Assembly (NCBI GenBank): GCA_964383505.1
Contig: CAYLHB010000010.1
Span: 1-24,133 of the forward strand
Direction: 5' to 3'
DNA: 24,133 bases
From: CAYLHB01 sp964383505
Lineage (GTDB): Bacteria > Patescibacteriota > Minisyncoccia > Phycocordibacterales > UBA12088
The notes beneath the pieces were generated by a model that saw nothing but the letters and a program-made list of their open reading frames with translations, had not been told where the DNA came from and searched no databases. Below, in pieces: positions 1-8,053 of the stretch; positions within the stretch are counted from its first letter, which is position 1, and every line of letters begins with the position of its first letter. The position numbers and the translations under genes were made by a program.

Positions 1-69
1 GTATTATTAACACAACTGTTTAGAGAGGTGTGTCTAAAAAATGGGGGTCACTTCAGTACCTGTCAATAT

Positions 70-318
70 TCACTTCTCCAAGTGCCTCGTGAAGTGCTTC
101 TGGATGGTGTCCTCAAGTGCGTTCTTGAAGCGTATCGCATGCTCGCGAGTGAGCACCACCTCGGAGACGAGGGTCCCCCGCCCCTCCTCCGCGCGCACGT
201 AGGCGAACTGGAACGACACCTCCTCGTTGGTGACGTTGATTTTCGCAATGTTCGCAAACACAGGCTTCTGGTCCTGCGGAACGTGGATTTGCAATTGTTG
301 CGTAGGTTTGTCGTTCAT
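70..318 (-). CDS. DUF3467 family protein
   Basis: This is an 82-residue protein of unknown function. The line 'PVFANIAKINVTNEEVSFQF' followed by a 'VSEVVLTREHAIRFKNAL' segment matches what I know of DUF3467 proteins, small one-domain proteins of bacteria and archaea. No signal peptide, membrane segment or cysteine is visible, so it is probably cytoplasmic. It is the last gene of the cell-wall block, 15 bp after the M23 hydrolase stop. There is no Shine-Dalgarno sequence in that gap, and I could not settle whether it has its own promoter. The family call rests on pattern recognition, and nothing in the context gives a specific role. Confidence 0.75.
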   Translation of the reverse strand: MNDKPTQQLQIHVPQDQKPVFANIAKINVTNEEVSFQFAYVRAEEGRGTLVSEVVLTREHAIRFKNALEDTIQKHFTRHLEK

Positions 319-333
319 ACTAGTAGGTCTAGG

Positions 334-1692
334 TTATAAGTAATCCAGCGGGTTTAAGTAGGCGGCATACGCGGCGACGGGTATCTGCGCGGATGAGCAA
401 CCGGTCACCTTGCCGGTGAAGTCCCCTAGTCGCTGTACCTTCACGCCCGCCTTTGCGTAGACACCGAAGTGGAGATGTGGGCCCGTCGAGTAGCCGGTGT
501 TGCCGGAAAGCCCGATGAGCGCCCCCGTGCCCACGCCCTGCCCCGCACCGACGCTTATGGCGGAGAGGTGCGCGTAGAGGGTGGAGAGACCATTGGGGTG
601 GTCGACAAGTACCCACTTGCCGAAGCTGTAGCACCCGGGCGTCTGGTCGGTGTCCCCCGTTGCCCGCACCGTGCCTGTGAGTGCACTTACGACCTTGGTG
701 CCCACAGAGGCGCGGAAATCAACCCCGTTGTGGCCGTTCCCATTGTACGCACCCGACTGTGCAAACGCGGTGTTGCCAAAGTACTGGGTGATGCAGTTGG
801 GATTTCCGAGGGCAGACACATAAGAAGGACAGGTCGCTACGTAGCTCGGCTCAAAGGGCCATGCGAGTGCCCCGCTTCCGGCCACCGGCACCGTGCTCTT
901 GTCAAGCACGAACTTTAGTTGCGCCTCGTACGAAGCAAGCTCGCGTTCAAACTGCTCACGTGCCGCCTTACGCTCGGCGAGGAGCTTCTGGTACTCACTC
1001 TCCTCGCTCTTTGTCTCGGTGAGGAGGCGATCTTTTTGGATGCGGGTGGTGTCGAGTGCTTTCTTTTCGCCGGAAAGCTCGTCGTGGAGGCCTGCGAGCA
1101 GGTTTTTCTTGTCCTCGGACGTCTTCTTTGCGGATTCGTACTCGCTCTGGAGCGCCTTAAGGGCGCGTATCTCTTCACGGAGCGAGGTGACCACCTGCGC
1201 CTGCGCCGCAACCGTGTCCCACAGGTCAGCCATCGAGCCGCGTGAAAGGAGTGTCTCAACGAGTGTTTCTTGCTCAAGCTCGTCAACCGCGCGGAAGGTC
1301 TCACTGATGGCGTCAATGTCTTTCTGTATCTCAATACCCTTCACCTCAATCTCGCGCGAGAGCTCGCGAATCTCGAGGTCGGTTGCGCCGATTTTCGTTT
1401 CCGTGGCGCGAATTTCACCCTGTAGTTTTTTCCTGGAAATATCGAGCGTGTTGATGGCTTTCTGGAGTGTCTGCTTCTCGGCTCCCACCACCGTGAGCTC
1501 TTGCTCGTACTTGGCTATCTCGCGCTCTATACGCGCAAGCTCTTCACGCTTGCTCCCGATCTTCTCGCGAAGCTCTGCCGCACTCTCCTCCGCACGCACC
1601 ACATCAAACCCAGGAGACGATGCGATGCTGACAGCAACCGCGAGCGCCGACAGTGCGACCAGCAATGGTTTTGTGGAACTGTCGTACCTCAT
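334..1692 (-). CDS. Coiled-coil M23 family murein hydrolase (EnvC/NlpD-like)
   Basis: This 452-residue exported protein should cut peptidoglycan cross-bridges or activate an amidase at division. An N-terminal hydrophobic segment (about residues 9-27) ends near 'VVRAEE' and looks like a signal peptide. A long charged coiled coil fills residues 36-265. The C-terminal LytM/M23 domain (about 300-452) keeps the expected zinc and catalytic residues: H321 and D325 in 'HNGVDF', H375 in 'YAHL', and H406/H408 in 'GPHLHFG'. Because these are intact, it is more likely an active endopeptidase than a degenerate EnvC-type activator. Four cysteines (C288, C300, C354 and one near 434) could form disulfides. 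Its ATG overlaps the gltX stop (ATGA), so translation is probably coupled to gltX and the mraY-ftsW-murG block. Confidence 0.9.
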   Translation of the reverse strand: MRYDSSTKPLLVALSALAVAVSIASSPGFDVVRAEESAAELREKIGSKREELARIEREIAKYEQELTVVGAEKQTLQKAINTLDISRKKLQGEIRATETKIGATDLEIRELSREIEVKGIEIQKDIDAISETFRAVDELEQETLVETLLSRGSMADLWDTVAAQAQVVTSLREEIRALKALQSEYESAKKTSEDKKNLLAGLHDELSGEKKALDTTRIQKDRLLTETKSEESEYQKLLAERKAAREQFERELASYEAQLKFVLDKSTVPVAGSGALAWPFEPSYVATCPSYVSALGNPNCITQYFGNTAFAQSGAYNGNGHNGVDFRASVGTKVVSALTGTVRATGDTDQTPGCYSFGKWVLVDHPNGLSTLYAHLSAISVGAGQGVGTGALIGLSGNTGYSTGPHLHFGVYAKAGVKVQRLGDFTGKVTGCSSAQIPVAAYAAYLNPLDYL

Positions 1693-3050
1693 GAAGGGTG
1701 TGGCGCAAAGAGCGCAAGTCGCGTGAGTGCGGCTTCAAAGCGCGCAAGCGCTTCCGTTTTTCCCAACGCTTCACAGAGGAGGAACGGGTCAGGTGACCGC
1801 TCTTTTCCCGAGAGCGCGCACCGCATGGGCCAGAGTACATTCCCCCTCCCATACTCCTCCGCATAGGGCCACACTGCACTACGCACGTCCTCGTGACGCA
1901 ATGGCTCGAGCAACCCCTCCACGAGGCGCTTCACCTGGGTGAGGTGCTCGCGCGCTTCCCCCGCATCTTGCGTCTTTTTAAAAAGAAGAAGCGCGGTGTC
2001 GTACTCGGGGCGTGTTTCGTAGAATGAGAACTCTCCCTCCTCGACCGCCCGCACAAACTCGCCGTAGGTCGAATACCGTTCGATGGCATCGCGCAGTACC
2101 TCTTCGCCCACGCGCAGTGTCTCCACAATCGCTCGCCTACCGAGCCGCGCGCTCACATCCTCAAGCACGATCGAGAAGTCACGTCGTTTCATGTGCTCCC
2201 GGTTCATCCACTTCAAGCGCTCGATATCAAACACCGCCCCACCCTTCTGGAGCCCACCGAGGTCAAAGCACTGTACAAGCTCCTCTTTCGAGAAGAGCTC
2301 CTGCTCCGTACCCGGGTTCCAGCCCAATAGCGCAAGGAAATTGATGAGCGCTTCGGGAAGATACCCCTCGTCGAGGTACTCGGAGACCGCAACCGCGCCC
2401 CTGCGCTTTGAGAGTTTTGACCTGTCCGTTGCAAGAATAAGCGGTATGTGAACGTAGGTGGGGCGCGGGTAGCCGAGCGCGTCTTGAATGAGTATTTGGC
2501 GAGGGGTATTGCTCACATGGTCTTCACCGCGGATGACGTGGGTGATGCCCATGTCGTGGTCGTCCACCACCACCGCGAAGTGGAAGAGCGGGTCGGTCAC
2601 ACTTCGTGCAATCACGAAGTCGCCAAGCTCGGTTGTGTCAAAGGTGATATCGCCCCGCACCTCATCATGGAATGTGATGATCTTCCCTGTGTTTTTGAGC
2701 CGCACCACCTCAACCGTACGTGCGGGATCATCTTTGCTCGGTTCATTTGAAACGTACGCACACCCCTCCGCGATGAGTCGCCCGAGCTCAGCGCTGTGTC
2801 GCGGAAGGTTCTCACTCTGGCGCGACACACCGTCGTTGTCGAGGCAAAGCGCAGTGAGCCCGTTTAAAATGTTGAGCTCATACTCGGGCTTGGAGCGCAT
2901 TTTGTCGGTATCTTCCACGCGCACAAAAAACATCCCTCCGTGCCTTCGCGCAAAGAGGTAGTTAAATAACGCAGTACGCGCCGTGCCCACATGGAGCATG
3001 CCTGTGGGGCTGGGCGCGAGTCGTGTTTTTACTTGTATGCCGTTCTTCAT
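1689..3050 (-). CDS. gltX: Glutamyl-tRNA synthetase (class I)
   Basis: This enzyme charges tRNA(Glu) with glutamate. The 453-residue protein starts at the ATG ending at 3050, giving 'MKNGIQVKTRLAPSPTG'. The frame stays open upstream, but that part overlaps murG and has no family similarity. The class I signatures are 'HVGT' at residues 20-23 (HIGH) and 'KLSKR' at 212-216 (KMSKS), with the family segment 'GEDHVSNTPRQILI' at 175-188. The cysteines of the zinc site found in some bacterial GluRS are not seen. The gene starts 1 bp after the murG stop and overlaps the M23 gene by 4 bp, so it sits inside a cell-wall transcription unit. Whether it also charges tRNA(Gln), as non-discriminating forms do, cannot be told from the sequence. 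No Gat or GlnRS gene is in the window. Confidence 0.96.
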   Translation of the reverse strand: MKNGIQVKTRLAPSPTGMLHVGTARTALFNYLFARRHGGMFFVRVEDTDKMRSKPEYELNILNGLTALCLDNDGVSRQSENLPRHSAELGRLIAEGCAYVSNEPSKDDPARTVEVVRLKNTGKIITFHDEVRGDITFDTTELGDFVIARSVTDPLFHFAVVVDDHDMGITHVIRGEDHVSNTPRQILIQDALGYPRPTYVHIPLILATDRSKLSKRRGAVAVSEYLDEGYLPEALINFLALLGWNPGTEQELFSKEELVQCFDLGGLQKGGAVFDIERLKWMNREHMKRRDFSIVLEDVSARLGRRAIVETLRVGEEVLRDAIERYSTYGEFVRAVEEGEFSFYETRPEYDTALLLFKKTQDAGEAREHLTQVKRLVEGLLEPLRHEDVRSAVWPYAEEYGRGNVLWPMRCALSGKERSPDPFLLCEALGKTEALARFEAALTRLALFAPHPS

Positions 3051-3051
3051 A

Positions 3052-4185
3052 CTACTCTTCGTGCTTAAGTGCGATGCGCACGATTTCACTCGCAATAACG
3101 TGCGCCGCATCAGGTCGCTTGAACTTACGTGCACCCTCGATAAGATTTGCAGATACCTGCGCGTCTCCGAGTATACGCGCAATCTCCGCAATCAAGATGT
3201 GTGGGGTGAGGTTGTTCTGTTCAATCACTACGCACCCGCCCGCCCTCGCGTAGGCAAACGCATTGTGACGCTGGTCGCGACTCACATGCTCGGGTATGGG
3301 CACCAGTATCGCGGGCTTTTCCCAATTCGCGATTTCAAAAATGGCACCCGAACCCGCGCGTGAGACGACGAGACTTGCGACCCCGGCCGCCATGCGAAGC
3401 GCGAGCGCGTTTAAGAACGGGTATGGGTGGTAGCGATGCTTCTGGGGATGTGTTTCGAGAATCACGTTGGTGATGGTTGTGTGTGACTCAAAGAGCTCGA
3501 CGCCCGTCTGGTGAATGACCTGGTAGCTGTTCAGAAGTTCCGGGAGCGCACCCACCATGACCTCGTTTATCGCCTGCGCTCCTTGGCTTCCCCCCATCAC
3601 GAGGAGTGTGGGGACCTCGCGATTGAGCTTCAGGTACTCGTGCGCACCCTGCACTGCGACATCCCCTATCTCGGTGCGTATAGGGTTCCCCACGCACGCC
3701 ACCTTTTCCGGTACGGGAAAAAATGACGCCGCCTCCGGGTAGCTCACTGCGATTCGGCATGCAAATCGCGCCACCTTCAAGTTTGCACGACCCGGAATGG
3801 CGTCGGAGTCATGGATGAAAATGGGAATGTTGAAGACGCGCGCGGCAAAGACGGTTGGCACCGAGGCGTAGCCACCCTTGCTGAACACCACATCCGGCAT
3901 GATACTCCACATAGTGCGTACCGCACGGAGCGTACCGCGGAGTGTTACAAACGGGTCGCTCACATTGAGGAGCGAGAAGTACCGACGAAGCTTCCCCGCG
4001 GGGATTTCCCGAAACTCTATCCCATTCTCGTAGAGGAGCGCGGCGTCGTACGGCGTATCGGAGAGGTAGTAGAGCTGGGGCGCAACCAAGTTCCGATCAC
4101 GCACGATGTGGTCAATCGCCTGCGCCACCGCGATAATAGGGTAGAAATGCCCACCCGATCCTCCTCCGGTAAAAACAATTTTCAT
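3052..4185 (-). CDS. murG: UDP-N-acetylglucosamine--N-acetylmuramyl-(pentapeptide) pyrophosphoryl-undecaprenol GlcNAc transferase
   Basis: MurG adds GlcNAc to lipid I on the inner membrane face, making lipid II. The 377-residue length is slightly above the usual 350-360. The N-terminal glycine-rich loop 'GGGSGGHFYPIIAVA' begins at residue 7. The second Rossmann domain carries 'LLVMGGSQGAQAINE' and the donor-binding stretch 'SRAGSGAIFEIANWEKPAIL', followed by 'VPIPEHVSRDQRHNAFA' where the family typically has 'VPFP....QQ..NA'. Its ATG overlaps the ftsW stop by 4 bp (ATGA), and its stop is 1 bp from the gltX start. Gene order mraY-ftsW-murG matches the classical dcw cluster with murD missing from its usual place. 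Confidence 0.97.
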   Translation of the reverse strand: MKIVFTGGGSGGHFYPIIAVAQAIDHIVRDRNLVAPQLYYLSDTPYDAALLYENGIEFREIPAGKLRRYFSLLNVSDPFVTLRGTLRAVRTMWSIMPDVVFSKGGYASVPTVFAARVFNIPIFIHDSDAIPGRANLKVARFACRIAVSYPEAASFFPVPEKVACVGNPIRTEIGDVAVQGAHEYLKLNREVPTLLVMGGSQGAQAINEVMVGALPELLNSYQVIHQTGVELFESHTTITNVILETHPQKHRYHPYPFLNALALRMAAGVASLVVSRAGSGAIFEIANWEKPAILVPIPEHVSRDQRHNAFAYARAGGCVVIEQNNLTPHILIAEIARILGDAQVSANLIEGARKFKRPDAAHVIASEIVRIALKHEE

Positions 4186-5288
4186 GATATGGGCGCAGGT
4201 CGTGTCGCACGGGAGACGCTTAGCACTATTCCCACCGACGCGAGCGAGAAAAACAGAGCGCTACCCCCATGGCTCATAAATATGAGCGGTACGCCAGTAA
4301 GCGGGACCACACCGAGCATCGCACCTATGTTCACGAACGACTGCGACACAATAAGTATAGCAATTCCAACCGCTATGAGTCCACCGAACCGATCTCGCGC
4401 GCGAGCCGCCACCATAAGCACACGATACCCAAAAAAGAGGAACAGCAGGAGCACTGCAACGCTCCCCACGAAGCCAAACTCCTCCGCCGCCACGCTAAAG
4501 ATAGAATCCCCGATGGGCTCGGGTAGGTAGTTAAACTTCTGTACACTTTGCCCATACCCTCGCCCAAACCAACCCCCCGAGCCGACCGCGATGAGACTCT
4601 GGTTTATCTGGTAGCCCGCCCCGAGGGGGTCGACCGTGGGGTCGAGAAAAGTGGTGATGCGGTCCATGACATAGGGACGCGCGAGTGCAAGCCCTCCTAG
4701 GCCCATGAGTGTGATCAAAAGAAGAATAAGTAGGTGCGAGAGCCGTCCCCCCGCCACAATGAACACGCCTACAAGCGCCGCACCTATGATGATGAACGTA
4801 CCGGTGTCAGGTTGGAGGAGCATGGGAATGGCGATGAGCGCGAGGCCGGCAAGGAGCGGTACAAAGCCCCACGTGAACGTCCTCACTTTTTGGTAGTGGG
4901 TCGCGTAGAAGGACGCGAGGAGGAACACCGACGCGAGCTTCAAAAACTCCGATGGTTGAAAGGAGAGCCCGAACACGTGGAGCCAGCGCGCCGCACCCTT
5001 TGCGGAAAAACCGATACCCGGCACAAACACAAGGAACGTCAAAATGAATGCGATAATAAAGAGGTGCGGAGAAAAGCGTCGGTAGAGCGTGTAGGGAATC
5101 CTTGAAAATACAAAGAGCGCGACGCATCCGCCCCCCACCCCCAACACGAGCTGGCTTATCGCGACACTTGAAAAACGCGCGCCCTCGCTACGCGCGAGGA
5201 GACCGAGCGAGGCGGAGCTGAAAATAAAAAAACCCACCACCACGAGGGCGAGGGTGCTTATGAGGAGTGGGCGGTCGATTGTGCGCAT
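4182..5288 (-). CDS. ftsW: SEDS-family peptidoglycan glycosyltransferase FtsW/RodA
   Basis: This 368-residue polytopic membrane protein polymerises lipid II into glycan strands, normally with a class B penicillin-binding protein. About ten hydrophobic segments are visible. Family signatures are 'GFSAKGAARWLHVFGLSFQP' (94-112), 'QPDTGT' (159-164), and 'LPEPIGDSIFSVAAEEFGF' (255-273). D261 in the last motif matches the catalytic aspartate of SEDS enzymes (the 'TDFIF' region of RodA). The C-terminal 'LPLTGVPLIFMSHGGSAL' is also typical. The FtsW rather than RodA call rests on its place between mraY and murG, because sequence alone separates them poorly. The start is 1 bp after the mraY stop, so it is part of the same transcription unit. 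No partner PBP is in the window. Confidence 0.93.
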   Translation of the reverse strand: MRTIDRPLLISTLALVVVGFFIFSSASLGLLARSEGARFSSVAISQLVLGVGGGCVALFVFSRIPYTLYRRFSPHLFIIAFILTFLVFVPGIGFSAKGAARWLHVFGLSFQPSEFLKLASVFLLASFYATHYQKVRTFTWGFVPLLAGLALIAIPMLLQPDTGTFIIIGAALVGVFIVAGGRLSHLLILLLITLMGLGGLALARPYVMDRITTFLDPTVDPLGAGYQINQSLIAVGSGGWFGRGYGQSVQKFNYLPEPIGDSIFSVAAEEFGFVGSVAVLLLFLFFGYRVLMVAARARDRFGGLIAVGIAILIVSQSFVNIGAMLGVVPLTGVPLIFMSHGGSALFFSLASVGIVLSVSRATRPAPIS

Positions 5289-5289
5289 A

Positions 5290-6360
5290 CTAGCGTGCGA
5301 GCGCGAGAATCACACCCACAAATGCGCACATGACAGAAAAAACCCAGTAGCGCATCGTCACCTTGTACGCGGGCCAACCGATTGCTTCGAAGTGGTGGTG
5401 CACGGGGGCTATCTTAAACACCTTCTTGCCACGGAGACGTTTGCTCGCTACTTGGAGGACGTCGGATGCGACCGTTGCCACGAGAGGAAACGCAATAATG
5501 GGAAGGACGGAGACCCCCGCCCCGCCCCCGAGCGAATCGGTCATGAACGCAACCACCGTGAGCGTCATGGTAAGGCCCATAACACCCGTCTCACTCATGT
5601 AGAAGCGGGCGGGTGGAATGTTGAACCACAGGAACGCGAGCAGTCCCCCCACTAAGACACCGCAGAACGCCGCGAGGTCGTACTGGGTTTGGTAGAACGC
5701 AATGCCCGCATAGGCGGAGAAAATGGCCGCGAACACACCTCCCGCGAGTCCGTCGATACCGTCGATGACCCCGCCCGCATAAATCGCGAGCGCGACGAGC
5801 ACATAGAGCGGCACAATGCACGCACCCACGTACATCTCCCCCCCACCAGGAAGGCCGATATGTGTCACATCCAGTTTTTCGTAGAACCACCACGCAATGA
5901 CGAGTGCCACGGTTGCGACAACCACGAGGCGTTGGCGCAAGGGCAACCCGCCCGCGAAGTGCGTGCCCCTGCCTGTCACCTCAAGAATGTCGTCCATGAG
6001 GCCCACCAGAGCGCCGATGAGGAGCGTTACGAACGGCACCCACGTCTGGCTTCTGCTCACGTACTCAAGCTTGTCGAGGAGTGGTACATCAAAGAGGCGA
6101 GCCACCATCCACACCGCGCCCGTCGTGAGGAGGGCACTTCCCCATATCACCACCCCGCCCATGCGCGGCGTTCCCACCTCCTTCTCCTTGTGGAGCTCGT
6201 CAAACAGTGGCGTGCCACCTCCCGCATAGCCGACCTTGCCCGCTTTTTTCTTCCAGAGCTTGTACTTGTAGAGGTAGTGGGTTAAAAGCGGGGTCGAGAG
6301 AATACCTATCAAAAACGCAAGCGCGGCGGGCGTAATCGCCTTAATAATATCAATCGCCAT
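5290..6360 (-). CDS. mraY: Phospho-N-acetylmuramoyl-pentapeptide transferase
   Basis: MraY transfers phospho-MurNAc-pentapeptide from UDP to undecaprenyl phosphate, making lipid I. The 356-residue protein has about ten membrane segments. Family landmarks are 'TPRMGGVVIWG' (64-74), the Mg-binding pair D123/D124 in 'LMDDILEV', 'VIDGIDGLAGG' (198-208), and 'APVHHHFEAIGWP' (318-330) with the conserved histidines 321-323. The third metal/catalytic position is odd: where most MraY have an Asp in 'MGDxGS', this protein has 'MSETGV', placing Glu at 257. A -10 box lies 7 nt before the ATG, so this gene opens the transcription unit mraY-ftsW-murG-gltX-M23, probably on a leaderless mRNA. Confidence 0.96.
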   Translation of the reverse strand: MAIDIIKAITPAALAFLIGILSTPLLTHYLYKYKLWKKKAGKVGYAGGGTPLFDELHKEKEVGTPRMGGVVIWGSALLTTGAVWMVARLFDVPLLDKLEYVSRSQTWVPFVTLLIGALVGLMDDILEVTGRGTHFAGGLPLRQRLVVVATVALVIAWWFYEKLDVTHIGLPGGGEMYVGACIVPLYVLVALAIYAGGVIDGIDGLAGGVFAAIFSAYAGIAFYQTQYDLAAFCGVLVGGLLAFLWFNIPPARFYMSETGVMGLTMTLTVVAFMTDSLGGGAGVSVLPIIAFPLVATVASDVLQVASKRLRGKKVFKIAPVHHHFEAIGWPAYKVTMRYWVFSVMCAFVGVILALAR

Positions 6361-6367
6361 CGGCCAA

Positions 6368-6373
6368 AGTATA
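6368..6373 (-). promoter_or_regulatory. -10 box of the mraY promoter (leaderless)
   Basis: On the minus strand the sequence is TATACT followed by 7 nt (TTGGCCG) and then the mraY ATG. A start site the usual 6-8 nt past the -10 would fall on or beside the A of the ATG. No good -35 is seen at 17 nt (TTTTCT at 6391-6396). Confidence 0.65.
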
Positions 6374-6404
6374 CCGCAAAGAGACCTCTCAGAAAATGAG
6401 GCAT

Positions 6405-7463
6405 CTACGGCTCCCCAGCTCGCTCCTCGCGTAGGCGGGCTTCGTACCAGCCGTCCGCAATGTACGCGAGTGAGGCATCAACGAGCTTCTGCACGTCGGC
6501 AAACCTGCCCTCGCGGGAGCTCCCGAGCACCACGACCGCAAGTGGGGTACCAGGCCCCGGGTCAAACACTACCGCAAGGTTCCCACCCGCAAGGAGCGTG
6601 TAGCCCGTTTTGCTTCCCGCAAGCCCCGGCACGGTACCGGTTATAGTATTCGTATTTTCCGCAACATGGGTCGCGGTGTTGGTGGTAAAGGTGGTTGAGG
6701 GTTTTGTGGTGCCGTTGAGTAGCGAGGCATCGCGAGCCACCACATGCTTTAGAAGCAGAGCGATATCCTTGGCGGAGCCCTTTCCACCGGAGACCTCTTC
6801 GCTCACATCAAGGCCGGTGGGGTCTCGAAACTCGGCACCTATACCAAGCGTGCGTGCCGTCTCATTCATACGACGCACAAACGCATCTCGTCCCATAAGC
6901 GAAACTGCGAGTCCGTCGGCGGCGTCGTTACTGCTCGTCACGAGCATGAAAGAAATAAGATCATCCACACTCCACACCTCGCCTGCAGTGAGGCCCGAGT
7001 CGCCCTCGCGCAGTATAGACTCTGCAGGAATTGCAACGCTTGAGACTGTTGCGACATCCTTTGCCACGAGTGCGGTCATGAGCTTGGTGAGTGATGCGAG
7101 CGGGAGCGCTTCGTTCTCCGACCTACCGAAAAGTGCCCTTCCCTCCGTAAGGTCATAGACGAGTGCGGCGTGCGCCTCAAGCGAGATATCTGTAAACGGG
7201 TCAGGTCCCGTGGGTGCCTGTGGCGGCTCGACGTACGCCACGGCCGCAACTTGCTCCACCGATACGCTCGGTGCTTGAAAGAGCTCGTGCGTGCCATACC
7301 ACGCGGTTCCTCCTGTGACGAGGAGTGCACCGGCTAGCGCCATGAACTTCCCACGCACGTGCTCCGATGGAGCATTGACGGGCAGCTCACATTGAGGAGC
7401 TTCGGGGGTCGCTGAGAGATCGACCACCAAACTGTGCGTCTCATCTGTACGTGGCTCTTTCAT
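6405..7463 (-). CDS. Serine-type D-Ala-D-Ala carboxypeptidase (S11 family, PBP5-like)
   Basis: This 352-residue enzyme should remove the terminal D-alanine from peptidoglycan stem peptides outside the membrane. All three active-site motifs are present: SLTK at 124-127 (nucleophile S124, general base K127), SSN at 177-179 and KTG at 285-287. The N-terminal ~40 residues are polar. A hydrophobic segment at about 40-55 follows, so it is probably a single-pass anchored protein with a cytoplasmic tail, not one with a cleaved signal peptide. It ends in a charged stretch, without an obvious C-terminal amphipathic anchor of the E. coli PBP5 type. The ATG overlaps the scpB stop (ATGA), so it is translationally coupled to a chromosome-segregation gene. 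The mraY promoter lies downstream of its stop. Confidence 0.92.
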   Translation of the reverse strand: MKEPRTDETHSLVVDLSATPEAPQCELPVNAPSEHVRGKFMALAGALLVTGGTAWYGTHELFQAPSVSVEQVAAVAYVEPPQAPTGPDPFTDISLEAHAALVYDLTEGRALFGRSENEALPLASLTKLMTALVAKDVATVSSVAIPAESILREGDSGLTAGEVWSVDDLISFMLVTSSNDAADGLAVSLMGRDAFVRRMNETARTLGIGAEFRDPTGLDVSEEVSGGKGSAKDIALLLKHVVARDASLLNGTTKPSTTFTTNTATHVAENTNTITGTVPGLAGSKTGYTLLAGGNLAVVFDPGPGTPLAVVVLGSSREGRFADVQKLVDASLAYIADGWYEARLREERAGEP

Positions 7464-8014
7464 GGGGTGGAAACAATGTCCGCATCGCGCGCTTTCGCCT
7501 CATAGTTCGCAACTTCCTCGCGCACCTGTACATAGTCGGGGAGCGCCTCGATTGACGTGATGCCGAGGTACTTGAGCAACTCTGCGGTGGGACCGTAGTA
7601 GGTACCGCGCCCTCCTTTTTCGTGCGCACGTCGCTCCACGAGCCCTCGGATGAGGAGGTTGCGGAGGATAAACGTCGAGTTCACCCCGCGGATGAAGTCG
7701 ATTTCCGCTCGTGACACGGGGCCTCGGTAGAGGATGATAGCGAGGGTTTCCGCCCCCGCTTTTCCCAAATCGCGCGTGAGCTCCTCGCGACGCAGTGACT
7801 CGATGAGTGCACTCGCTTCCGGTGCGGTCACGAGCTCGAAGGTATCATTCGTCTCCAACAGTCGCACACCCCGTCCACCCAAAGATTCTTTCAATGTCGC
7901 GAGTGCGTGCCGTGTTTCTTCCTCATTTGTCCCAAGGAGTGCCATGAGTTCCCGAAGCCGCACCGGCTCCGCGCGGTAGAACAGCAACGCTTCGAGAAGT
8001 TGGGGACGATCCAT
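7460..8014 (-). CDS. scpB: Segregation and condensation protein B
   Basis: ScpB dimers bind ScpA and complete the SMC-ScpA-ScpB complex that compacts and segregates the chromosome. The 184-residue length is typical. It begins 'MDRPQLLEALLFYRAEPV', matching the family's first winged helix. 'ETLAIILYRGPVSRAEIDFI' followed by 'RGVNSTFILRNLLIRGLVE' is the classic ScpB second winged helix, and 'TYYGPTAELLKYLGI' closes it. The gene lies 39 bp downstream of scpA. A TGGTATACT extended -10 sits just before its ATG, so it may have its own promoter besides readthrough from scpA. Confidence 0.95.
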   Translation of the reverse strand: MDRPQLLEALLFYRAEPVRLRELMALLGTNEEETRHALATLKESLGGRGVRLLETNDTFELVTAPEASALIESLRREELTRDLGKAGAETLAIILYRGPVSRAEIDFIRGVNSTFILRNLLIRGLVERRAHEKGGRGTYYGPTAELLKYLGITSIEALPDYVQVREEVANYEAKARDADIVSTP

Positions 8015-8023
8015 ATTTCGCTA

Positions 8024-8032
8024 AGTATACCA
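8024..8032 (-). promoter_or_regulatory. Extended -10 promoter before scpB
   Basis: The minus strand reads TGGTATACT, then 9 nt (TAGCGAAAT), then the scpB ATG. This predicts a leader of only a few nucleotides. It lies in the 39-bp scpA-scpB gap, and no Shine-Dalgarno sequence is present there. Confidence 0.6.
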
Positions 8033-8053
8033 ACCATTCATTGTGCATCCAAC

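Noticed and set aside
1..69. A terminator for the DUF3467 gene at the left edge
   Set aside because: A minus-strand T6 run is present near 36-41, but I could not find a stable hairpin just before it.
893..1726. Long plus-strand open frame (277 codons) opposite the M23 gene
   Set aside because: It is serine/arginine-rich antisense shadow of the coiled-coil coding strand, with no domain, and the minus-strand gene is clear.
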